A model generated the notes under the pieces. The model ran no database searches. It had not been told where the DNA came from and saw only the letters and a program-made list of their open reading frames with translations. The position numbers and the translations under genes are program-made. From positions 1 to 47,687 of the forward strand of contig KV919210.1 in the NCBI GenBank assembly GCA_002049455.2: a stretch of DNA of 47,687 nt, given 5' to 3'. Positions within the stretch are counted from its first letter, which is position 1. Each line of letters opens with the position of its first letter. The stretch is from Porphyra umbilicalis (lineage: Eukaryota; Rhodophyta; Bangiophyceae; Bangiales; Bangiaceae). Positions 9,588 through 19,130 of the stretch are shown piece after piece.

Positions 9588-11376
9588 GAGCTTCCCGTCG
9601 TCGGCCATCTCGGCAGAATTCGTCTCGGTCTCCTCCGCCACGGCCCCATCAACGGTGGCCCATAAGCGCAAGCGCAGTCGCGTCTCGTCCGGGTGGCTGG
9701 CCTTCCGTCGCGGCGCGGAGACGCTCGTGGCAAACATGCTGTCCAAGGAGCAGATGGCGGCTGCTTTGTGCTTCCTGCGCGACAGCCGGTCTGGCGAGTG
9801 CCAAGTACGTGGATTTTCCGCCGCTGCTGACGCTGAGGCGTGGGTACAGCCTCCAAGGTCGCCCTATGGGTCACGGCACGACCCGAGGACATCCTTCATC
9901 ATTGACGTGGACGGCAACGGCGGCCTCACCTCCTGCACTTCCCGGGACGCCGCGGAAGCCGACACCATTCCTTTCTCTGCGCCGGGCTCCCGCATCCTTC
10001 CCCAGACCCCCAAGGAAGGTATGCGATTGTCCTCCATCCAGAAAGCTGGGGACCTGGCCACCAAGGTGCTCGATGAGAAGGCCGACGTCTTCATCACCGG
10101 GGGGGCCGGCGTAGGCAAGGCATTTGTGCTCAACACGCTACAGCAGGTGTACAACTCGCGGTCAGAGAGCCCGGGGGCCTTTGCGGTAATCGCCCCTACC
10201 GGCGTCGCGGCCGCCCACGCCGGCGGTCAGACGTGCCACGGGTATTTTAACCTTCAACCGGCAGACCTCATCCACGGCATGGACGTCCACAAGCACGCCA
10301 GCCATCTTCTTCGTACCAAGAAGGTATCCGACTTGGCCGTCGCGCGCCTGCAAGCCGTAGAGGTGCTGTGCATCGATGAGGTGTCAATGGTTTCGGAGCT
10401 GATGTTCTCCTTCATGATGGCCATCCTGCGGCAGGTGCGGAGCGCCGCCAACTTGCCCATGCCGCAGATCATTGCCTTTGGGGACTTCTTTCAGCTCCCT
10501 CCTGTGCGGCCGGAACAATTTCCGCCATCCAAGGTAGCAGATTGGGCCTTCCAGTCGGCATGCTGGACGGAGCACTTTGGGACGAGGTGCATTGAGCTGA
10601 CGGTGCCGCACCGCCACCAAGACAAGGGTCTGGCGAAGATGCCACAGGCGTTGCGGGTGGGCGTTGTGTCGGGGGAGCTGCAGGCCGTGCTCGAAGAGAA
10701 GGTGCGTGCCTCCAAGGAAGAGACTTCCACTGCAGACGCAACCTGCGTGTGCAGCCTGTGGGCTGAGGTCGACAAGCACAACGACAAGCGGCTGAAGGAG
10801 CTCGTACGCGCAGGCAACCCCGTCCATGTCTTCTCGGCGCGGGACAACTACTCCCTCAAGTCGCCTGCGGGCGTCTCCGCAGGCATGCGGGCATTGCGCA
10901 CGACCGTGCTGGCCCCCAGCCTTTTGCGTGTGTGCGTCGGCAGCCGCGTGTCGTGGTGTGGCGGGAACAAGCTGTCGCACGTCGGGATCGTCAACGGCAC
11001 GAGTGGTACCGTCGTCCCATTCTTTGGGTCGCACGGCCGCCCGGTCGTGCGCTTTAAGGTGACCGGCGGCGGACACCTCGACGTGGCCTGCGAGCCCACA
11101 CTCATGGAGGTACCCTCCATCTCCGGTGGGGTCCTCGCGAGTCTGTTGCAACTGCCGCTGCTTTTGTCTTGGGACATCACAGTGCATCGTTGCCAAGGCC
11201 TGACGCTCGACCATGTGACGTTGGACTTGGCCAAGGCCTTCGCCCCGGGCATGGTTTATGTGGCGCTGTCCCACGTGCGATCCTTGGAGGGCTTGCGTGT
11301 GATTTCTTTTGACCGTCGCTCCGTCTCTGCTGATCCTGATGCGGTGGCCTTCTATCGCAGCTTGACCCGCCTGTAG
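9588..11376 (+). CDS. PIF1-family DNA helicase, altered Walker A
   Basis: Superfamily 1B 5'-3' helicase of the PIF1 type. The first in-frame ATG that gives a sensible N-terminus is at 9588 (MSFPSSAISAEF); the frame is open further upstream without an ATG. A basic patch (KRKRSR) follows. Motifs in order: Walker A GGAGVGKAF (Lys codon 10117-10119), Ia-like IAPTGVAAAHAGG, Walker B LCIDEVSM, motif III FGDFFQLPPV, VPHRHQD, and the C-terminal ITVHRCQGLTLDHV and YVALSHVRSLEGL, with Arg in the last motif. About 595 residues, a plausible PIF1 length. The residue after the Walker A Lys is Ala, not Ser/Thr, which normally binds Mg2+, so ATPase activity is doubtful. No HUH/Rep domain is nearby, so I do not call it a Helitron. 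Single exon. Confidence 0.88.
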
Positions 11377-12899
11377 GCTTTTTCGTGGACATGGCGTTTT
11401 CTCTTCTTTCAGTTCGTCGTCTTGTCCTATTGGCTTTCCCTGCGTCATACAAATAGCCTGCTTACACAGAAAGAACGTACTTTTTCAGGGTGAAGCCTAC
11501 AGACACACTGCAGCACACTCATAGCAGTCTGGAAGTCATGGAGTAAGGCAGGGGGGAGGGATGTAGAGCCAATGCCTGTCGTGCCTCATGTTAGATTTCA
11601 CATATCCCCGCTCCCAACGGGCGCTAAGCCCCCACGAAAGGGCACCGTCGGGCAATGGGGTGTGAAGCAAAAGAAGGCAGAGAAATGCAGGCTCCAAGGA
11701 CGGGTAATTATGCCACGCTCTACAGCCATGGGGCAGGGCAACGCCGCGCTGCAGTGGGGGGGGCGACCGCGATGCGACGGCGCCTACCAAAACGGGGCCA
11801 GCCACGATACTACCCAACAGCAAAGCCGCCGCCGGGCGATGGCACATGGGAACCTGAACGCAATTCGTGAGTGCTGCAGGAGGAAGGAGGGGCATGTCTT
11901 GAAGTGGTATCATGCCTGCGCCACGAAAGGCAGGAGCCGAGAGCAACGCCACTAAGACTCGAGAGCGTGATGGAACGGGCACGCAATCAAGAAGTCCGGG
12001 GAGGCCTGCTGCCAATGCGGTCTGCGCATCGGCGACGTTGTGCTCTAAGTATGACGAGTGGGCATGACGTGGCCCCAATAGGAGGTCTCCGCCACATTTG
12101 TGAACACTCCTTGGCTTTTGATTGGCCCAGGCTGACATCATGGCACGCCAAGCATGGTTTTTGCGAGAGATCATGGCGGACTACTTGGAGGCCCGCAGTC
12201 TTCCTCCAGGTGCGACGACCCGCTCTTGCTGCACTGCCGCCTCTTCGAGACAGGCCTGCTGGCGTTGCTCCCGTCGCCTCCAGCATGCGACACCGTCAAC
12301 GGCACCGGTAGTACAAGATAGGTGCTCCTGGAGGGCCCTGCGGAATGCCCCATGACGCAGTTTCTCTGTCACACACGGCGAGACGGCACCATTGCTACTG
12401 TCGACGCCCGCAGATTGACGGCATCCCCCTGCCCGGCGTATCTTGGTATCCCTTGACCGGTCTTTTTTTGATGGGTGAAAGACTGGATCTGTAAAGAGCA
12501 TCTCTCAACAGTCGGGGGCGACCAGCGCCGACGTCGGGGCCGACGAATCGGAGGGGGGAAGCGTACGCCCGGGCAGTGGGGCATGGGAGGTCTTTTGCAG
12601 TTTCGTGGGCGTGGCAGAGTTTGAGGCAGTGCCTGAGTGACTAATCGTCTTACGAGGCGCAGTGGCGGAGCAGGTTTATCATGTAGAAACGCGGGGGGTC
12701 AGCGCCAAGCGGGCTGCGCGGAGGCGGGACAGCCAAAGTAGAGTTGTCCCGAGCGCGGCGCCGACAGAATACCAGCTGGCGCGAAGATGAAGGCGCGCAC
12801 CGCTTGTCCCAGTCGACGACGGAGCGGCCGCACCGGGCCGGCGCCATCTGTTACCCTAGCCTGTCTCGGCGCTGAGCGCGTCCGTACCTCCCCCTGCTG
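11377..12899. other. Intergenic region without a supported gene
   Basis: Roughly 1.5 kb of mixed composition after the helicase. A 212-codon open frame on the minus strand (12174-11536) has no recognisable domain and an odd composition, and I do not support it. No repeat or RNA gene seen. Confidence 0.4.
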
Positions 12900-13069
12900 G
12901 TGCCGCACGCTCTTTTTCATTTGCTTCTTTCTGCACCGCTGCTCCGGGTGCGACTTCAGGGTCTTTTCCCCGCAGGCGCTCAACCACTTTGCACCTGGGT
13001 CGTCCATTTTTGTTCTTTGTACGTGGCGTTCCTTCACTTTGTTTCCTGGTTGATGGTCGGAGCAGACTT

Positions 13070-13535
13070 TTTAAGGCGGCAGCAGTGGCTGCCGGGGGCG
13101 GCGGTGGAGGCACGCAGGTGCGGCGGCGGCAGGGGGCGGCGGCGGCGTCGGCCGGGGGCGGCGGCGGCGGCGGCGGTAGATAGGGGCGCCGGCAGCGGCG
13201 GCAGAAAGGGGCAGCGGCGGCACAGGGCAGCGGCGGCGGCAGCCTGGGGAGGCGACGGGGCAGGTGGCGGCGGCGGCGGCAGGGGGTGGCGGCAGCGGCC
13301 GCCGCGGGCGGCGGTGGTGGAAGCCGGGGGCGGCAACGGTGGCGGCCGGGGGCAGCGGCGGCAGAGGCCAGGGGCGGCGGCGGTTGCAGGGAGGGGCGGT
13401 GGCGGCGGCGGCCGGGGGCGGCGGCGGCTGCAGGCAGGGGTGGAGGCGGCAGGGGGCGGCGGCGGCGGCGGCGGCAGGGGCGGCCGGGGGCAGCGTCGGC
13501 AGTGGCCGGGTCGGCGGCGGCGGCGGTGTCAGCTT
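13070..13535. repeat. G-rich low-complexity GGCGGC/GGGGGCGG tract
   Basis: About 465 bases made almost entirely of GGC, GGCAG and GGGGGC words on the plus strand, giving spurious Gly/Arg frames on one strand and Pro/Arg/Ala frames on the other. The strong G/C strand asymmetry and many G-runs make G-quadruplex formation likely (inference). Confidence 0.8.
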
Positions 13536-13629
13536 CGGGCACGCCCAGTTAAGGCGTCTCCTCTGGCTTTCAGCATTACAGCCGCCTTTGAAAATTGACG
13601 AACAACGTGGGACGTTCTGTATGGAGCAT

Positions 13630-13650
13630 AGAGTCGCGACCCGCGACTCT
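13630..13650. repeat. Perfect 9-bp inverted repeat (hairpin)
   Basis: AGAGTCGCG, three-base spacer ACC, then its exact reverse complement CGCGACTCT. It lies in single-copy-looking sequence after the G-rich tract. It may be a protein-binding palindrome or an element end; the sequence alone does not decide. Confidence 0.85.
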
Positions 13651-14110
13651 ACAATTGTGAGGTTTTTGCCACTGTGGGAGGGGTGCGACTCCACCGTTTC
13701 TGGCGCTCTGGAGGGAGGTCTCGACAGCAAATGATTGACACAACCGAAGCAGCGGTCAACGACGTCGTGATTCGCAACAGCCATTGAACCAGTGTCGCTC
13801 CCTACAGTGGCATCACGCCTGCGTATCCTCCCCCACCCATCTGATGAGCGCCGCCCATAGAAAGGTCTCTCAGGTCCCGCGCCGCTCTGCCATGATTGCC
13901 CCCCCGCATTCCCCCTCCCCAACCACAGCGGTGGTTACACCAAGAGAGAGAGCCGCGTATGTCAGTGACGATTTCCTATTACTTGATAGTCGGCCTCGAG
14001 TAGAAAAAGAAGCAAGAATGAGTCTGGTCAGAGTGAAGCCCTGGGCCCAGATAAAGAATGGGCGTGCGCACACAGGCGCACGACCGAGGTGAACCCCACG
14101 ACGAACCCAC

Positions 14111-14263
14111 GACGAGGTCGTCCTTTCCGCCGCCCGCTGGCTGCTCGACGTGGGGCCGCGGGCGTCGGCGGAGCGGCTGCGGCGGTACCTCGAGGCCGCC
14201 TACCCGGGCCGTGGGGCGGCGGAAAGCATGTGCGAGAAGAAGGATCAAATTTATCAAAGATAA
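14111..14263 (+). pseudogene. Orphan C-terminal coding fragment, unidentified
   Basis: A short plus-strand stretch reads DEVVLSAARWLLDVG, then SAERLRRYLEAAYPGRG and CEKKDQIYQR before TAA at 14261-14263. It is about 50 codons with strong GC third-position bias and an amphipathic helical look, unlike its surroundings. No start codon or clear splice acceptor is visible upstream; an in-frame TGA lies some 20 bases before it. It overlaps the 3' end of the oxygenase-like gene tail-to-tail by 10 bases. It could be a terminal exon, a captured gene fragment or chance. Confidence 0.3.
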
Positions 14264-16385
14264 CGAGAAAGAAACGACATGTGCTCGGCATACGCCATAT
14301 GGGCCCCGTCGACGTGAACTGCCAAGTATGCGTGAATGCACCGCAGCTGTCCCCGTGCGCGGAGGTTCTCCGTCCCGCGGTGGACCAAGTCCGACCGCAC
14401 AATCAAGCAAGAACCCACAGGAATCTCCACACGCACCGGCTGCGGCAACACAACAGACGCAGTCCCGTCCGCAGCGCCGCCAAAAGTGCGAGGCCACACA
14501 TCAACAAAGGTGCCCTCCTCAAAAGAAAGGTACACACTCAGCAGAGTCGCCCCCGACCCACCCTCCTCCACATATAATCCGGTGTCAGTGTGGGCCAGTT
14601 GAGCTGGGGTGCGAGGCATTGTGATGAGCACATGAGGGGTGACGCCATCATAAGCGACGTCGAGAGCGTTGCCGACCCGCGCCGCGACCGTCGCAAGGGC
14701 CAGGCGCACCTGCCGCGCAAAGTGCGCACGTTGACGGCCGCCTCGGCCACCGCCCCCAGTCGGGACAGGCACTTGCCGCCGGCCAATATCAGCAGCATCG
14801 CCAAGCTCCTCCATCAACTCGTGCAGCTGCGAGTTGATGATGGGTTGAGCCTTGCGAGACGACATGCGTCGCGCGCCCCGGCGTACAAACGCCACCCACT
14901 CGTTTGGAATGGCATCCCCCATCAGATCCCATCCGCAGCCTCCCGTACAAAGAGCCTCCCCCAGCGTTTCCTCTACGTCCTCGGCGTCTTTGTCGTCTGT
15001 CCCGGCTGCTGCTTGTGCCTTAGACATGGCGGGTGCAGGCCGGGCGAGCGCGCCAGCAGCCACTAGGGCGTTGGAAAGGGCGCCTCGATCGTGCGGGCCG
15101 GCACTCGGCGCACCACGCAGAGTAGAAAGTGGCAGCCTCGCGGCCACCGCCGCGGAGAAATGTGCCGCCGCTGCCACCGCTGCCGCCGCACCCGCCACTG
15201 ACTCCGCGGTGCGCACGCGAGAGCGGGGCTCCTCTTGTCGCACGCCGCTGGCGCCGGTGGTTGCCGTCGGCGCTCCCCCGGTGGGCGCCGGCGCTGCCGC
15301 TGCACGTGCCGCCGACAGCGCCCGCGCCAGTGTAGCAACAGCTGACGTCTCGGAGTGCACGCAAGAGAGGGGAGACTTGTCCTGAGCGGCGGCGGCGACT
15401 GTGCCAGTGGTCGGTGTAGCTCTTGGGTGCAGAGCGGCGGCAGGAGGCACCCTCGTCGCCGCCACATCGGCCGCCGCCTCGCTGCGCGCGCTGGCCGGGG
15501 GCGACTCATCTCCAGCGTAGGCCTTACCCGTCGCGGACCTCAGCGGTAGCCCGGTAGTTTCCGGTGCGGCCAACGCATGCGCCGCGGACGCCGCCCCCGC
15601 GGCCGCGTCGACCACCGACGACGCGGCAGGTGGGCCGGACCAGAACGACAGGTCTCGAGCGGAGGCGGCAGGCGTGATTGGCGCAGCCCGAGCCTCCTTA
15701 GTCGCCGTGAGAGTTGCAAACGAGGTCGAGGCCGATGCCACACCGTCAACTAATTCGGCCACCACAGAATTAGCAAGCTTGCGAGAAGAGGGATACGTGG
15801 CGGGGGGGGTTGGAGAGATCGTTGCGTCCCGGTAGCGAGGGAGGCCGGAGGCACAGCGCCTGCAGCCGTAGCCGTGTCGACCGCCGACGGGGCGGCGGTC
15901 GTGGCTCGCACGTGGGATGGGGGAGAGGCGGCGGACGTGAGGTGCGGGGCGAAGGGGGGGTGGCGGGAGGATTGTGTGCGGGGAGCGAACGAGGCCAGAG
16001 GCACAGCGTCCGTCACCGTCGCCGAGTGGACCGCCGACGGGGCGGCGGTCATGGCCCGCACTGGGGATAGGGGAGAGGCGGTGGACGTGACATGGGGAGT
16101 AAAGGGGAGGGGGAGAGAGGATTGCGTGCGGGGAGCGAACGAGGCCAGAGGCACAGCGTCCAGCGCCGTCGCGGCGTCCACCGCCGGCGGGGCGGCGGAC
16201 GGGGCGCGCACGAGGGATGAAGGGGCGTTCGATGGCAAAGATTGGGGAGGAAGAGGCACGACAGGGACCGTCGACGGCGGGGCCGACCTCGCGGCGGGCG
16301 GGAACGACCATACAGTGGCCATCAGGCGGGAGAATGGCGTGAAGCGGTGGGCTGTCGAGCCCGCCGGGACCGCTGCCGTCGCCAT
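14254..16385 (-). CDS. Fe(II)/2-oxoglutarate-dependent oxygenase-like protein, frame broken at a G8 run
   Basis: The C-terminal ~250 residues look like a double-stranded beta-helix oxygenase: HTD as the HxD iron motif (His codon 14592-14590, Asp 14586-14584), a distal His in SDLVHRG (14382-14380) and an Arg in QLRCIHAYL (14343-14341), the expected 2-oxoglutarate contact. Upstream are Ala/Ser/Pro-rich disordered sequence with SP and AAA runs, and an N-terminal segment with 50-residue repeats. The best N-terminus (MATAAVPAGSTAHRF, ATG 16385-16383) is in a different frame from the catalytic part; the change falls at or just beside the G8 run at 15802-15809, and one missing base would make a ~710-residue protein. 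Substrate unknown. TET/JBP oxygenases are known partners of KDZ transposons, but I cannot place this one in that family. Confidence 0.65.
15841..16225. repeat. 150-bp tandem repeat in the oxygenase-like gene
   Basis: Units begin GAGGCC(A/G)GAGGCACAGCG at 15841, 15991 and 16141: two full copies and a partial third with exact 150-bp spacing. Because 150 is a multiple of three, each full copy adds 50 residues (APRTQSS...SPVRAMTAAPSAV type) to the disordered N-terminal part on the minus strand. Confidence 0.88.
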
Positions 16386-17575
16386 CGCCGGGGATCGTCT
16401 GGGAGCCCCCTCGTCATCGCCCGTGACGCCTTATGTACGATGGTTCGTCTTGATCCTTTTTGGACGCGGTGCGTCCGTTTGACTGCTGGTGGAGCCGGTT
16501 GACGACCCGCCGCTCACGCCCCCCCGCCAGCGTCGACGGCCGTGTGTACTGCGTCTCGCAGGGTTACGGCCTCGGCTGCGGTGGCTGCCACCACTGCCAG
16601 CCCCCCCGCCGGACGACGAAGAGATCGGCATTGTAGAGCAATAATGGCAGGAGGGAGGAAGCGGGGATGTCGGGGGTTTGGTGATAGCGTCCCGCGGTAG
16701 TGGGATGGGGATGCAGGAGTGGGAGTGCCGACGTAGTAGCCAATATATGTCTGCGTGGGTTCACAACGAAGAGACTGGTGCGACAGGGTAGGCTTTTCGC
16801 CCAGCTTGTGCCGACATGGCCTGCTCCCTTTAACAAATTGGTGCGTACGAGGGAAATGCGCTAAGCGAGGCGCCCTGCTCATAAGAAGCAGGGCAATGGA
16901 TGTAGTGTGCGCGCCTGGTTCTCAGCACGCACAACACACGCGCAAGCGGCCGTGCAATCAGCAGCAGCACACCACACAAACATTCGGGGTTGCCTCGCAT
17001 AGAACAAGCCAGTCCGAAATTCTACGTACCCCCATTTAAGCGCCACGACCTGTCCGTCATCGTCTCGATAACTGTTGCGTAGCGACGGCCATTCACCTGC
17101 GAGCCTCGGCGCCTTGCCCGCTAGGTGGCATCTCGCCTGCTCGCCACGGCAGCAGGCCCACAATGGCGGCTTGTACGTCGTTCGCGTGTTCGTGGGTGCC
17201 GGTCTCAGCGGCCGCGAGCGTGGCGGCGCGGGCGCGGTGGAACGTGGCCGGCATTGAGGGGGCACGTAGTCGACAGACGCACCTGCGGCGTCAGGACGGC
17301 CAACTCGCCGGCGCCCGTTCTACGGTACTTACCCACGCCCCGTGCATGAAAATCACTGGGAGAAGCCAGCAGAAATTAAGACATAAGCTCCGTGGCAACA
17401 AGTGGCAGAGGCAGTGGCAGCACACCCAAAAAGGACCGCCCACCAGCAGACATGGCGTTTCTAACCATGTGATTGGCTGCAGTTCTCGCTCGGAGGACAA
17501 TAATTGGAACACAAGTTACTTGAGTTCCTACTGGCATTTCGCAGTGGCGTCGGACAAAAACCAAGTTTTTAAGGT
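16386..17575. other. Upstream region of the oxygenase-like gene, no supported gene
   Basis: About 1.2 kb of moderate GC with no convincing coding frame. Presumably includes the 5' region of the minus-strand oxygenase-like gene. I see no repeat, RNA gene or clear promoter motif. Confidence 0.4.
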
Positions 17576-17579
17576 GACA

Positions 17580-17865
17580 CAAAACCCCGGCGGCGAGGCG
17601 GTGCGCGACGGGGGCGGCGAGCGGCGGAGGTGGCGATCGGTGGGGGCGGTGACCGGTGGGGGCGACGAGGGGTGAGGGCGGCCGATGGCAGGGGCGGCCA
17701 GCGGTGATGGTGGTGAGCGGTGGGGGCGGCGGCTGTGCCGGTGGCGATGTCGGTGGCCGTGGCGGCGGCGGTGGCGAGGGCGGTGGCGCCGGCGGTGGCG
17801 CCGGCTGTGGCGCCGGCGGTGGCGCCAGCGGTGGCGGCGACGGTGAGGATGATTTCGGTGTCGGC
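17580..17865. repeat. G-rich minisatellite (plus-strand orientation)
   Basis: Degenerate repeats of words such as GGCGGCGAGCGG, GGTGGGGGCGG and GGCCAGCGGTG, with a GGTGGCGCC(G/A)GC sub-repeat at its right end. The words are the reverse complement of those in the C-rich tract at 18585-19130. Confidence 0.7.
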
Positions 17866-18584
17866 GGCGACTGCAGCGTCAGAGGCGGCAATAGCAACGT
17901 CGGAGGCCTCGGCGCGGCGGCGTCGTCGCGGCGTCAAGGGCGCCACGTCGCAGATCCCGCCTACCGACCGTGCCGACGGAGGCGTCTGCCCCGCGCAGCC
18001 GCGACCCTTGCCGTACCCCACAGCGCCGCCAAAACTCCTGCCTTGGCGCCCCCCGCCTCTCCAACGGAAGCTCTGTCAGCGCACTGCACTTCTGGTCGCC
18101 TGAATTTCCACCACCCGCTGCGCCGGAAACACTGGCTGCCCCGGGGTCCTCGTCAGCGACGGCGAATTCTTCGGTGGACATAGCGGCCGCGGCTGTAGCG
18201 TCGGTGGAGTCGGCGGCGGCGGTTGAACGGGGGGCGGTGGCGGCGGCAGCAGCGGCGGGGGCGGCGCAGGAGCCGGCGGCTGCGACTGCGGCGGTGATGG
18301 CGGCGACCTGTGCTCAGCGGTGGGGACGGATACAGGACAGAACCTCCGGAAAGCGTCTACGACGCCGTAGGGTAGGGCAGAGACAGACAAGAGCCGGCGG
18401 CAAGCGCCCCCGACCGCTACTAAATGTCCAACTGTACACTACCCCTGCCATCAGCGCCTAAGTCTCAGAGGACACTCCCCACCCCCACTGAGCGCCACCT
18501 TCGCTCAAAGCCGCCACGCCGTCCAAAGTCCATTTCCACACAACACCCCGCGACCAAAGAGCCACCGCAGCTCGCCGCCCCCAC

Positions 18585-19130
18585 CACTGGCCGCCCCAGC
18601 CACTCTCCGCCGGCACCGCTCGCCGCCTTCGCCGCACGCCGCCCACGGCGACGGCCGCCCGGGCCGCTGGCCGCCCCCACCGCTAGCCACACCCGCCGCT
18701 CACCGCCTTCATCGCTCGCCACAACCACTGCTGGCCGCCCCTGCCCCTCGCCGGCGCCGCCGCCGTCGGCCACCCCCAACGCTCGCCACCCACACCGATG
18801 GCCGTGCCCACCGGTCGCCGCCCCGCCGCTCGACGGCACCGCCGCTCGCCGCCCCCGCCGCCGGCAGTCTCCACCGCCCGCCGCCCCAACCGCTGGCCGC
18901 GCCTGCCGCTCGCCGCCCCTGCCGCACGCCTCCACCAACGGTCGCCGCCACCGCCGGTTGCCGCCCCCGAAGCTCGCCGCCCCTGGCGCCCGCCTCACCC
19001 TGCCGTCGCTTTCCCCACCGCTCGCTGCCACAGCTGCTCGCCGCCCCCGCTGCGGGCCAACCACGCCCCTCGCCGCCCCTACCGCTTGCCATTACCGCCG
19101 GTGGCCGGCCCTGCCGCTCGTCGCCCGCCA
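18585..19130. repeat. C-rich minisatellite (opposite orientation)
   Basis: Degenerate ~30-bp units built on CCGCCCCCACCGCTCGCCGCC and GCTGGCCGCC words. Together with 17580-17865 it forms opposed arms around ~720 bases of less repetitive DNA. The long open frames across it (for example 18424-19353 plus) have monotonous Ala/Pro/Arg/Ser composition and are not supported as genes. Confidence 0.7.

Noticed and set aside
9451..11376. Helitron classification of the helicase
   Set aside because: PIF1 motifs are present but no HUH/Rep domain or Helitron end structure is visible nearby.
10384..11448. 354-codon minus-strand frame opposite the helicase
   Set aside because: Antisense to conserved helicase motifs, with no recognisable domain.
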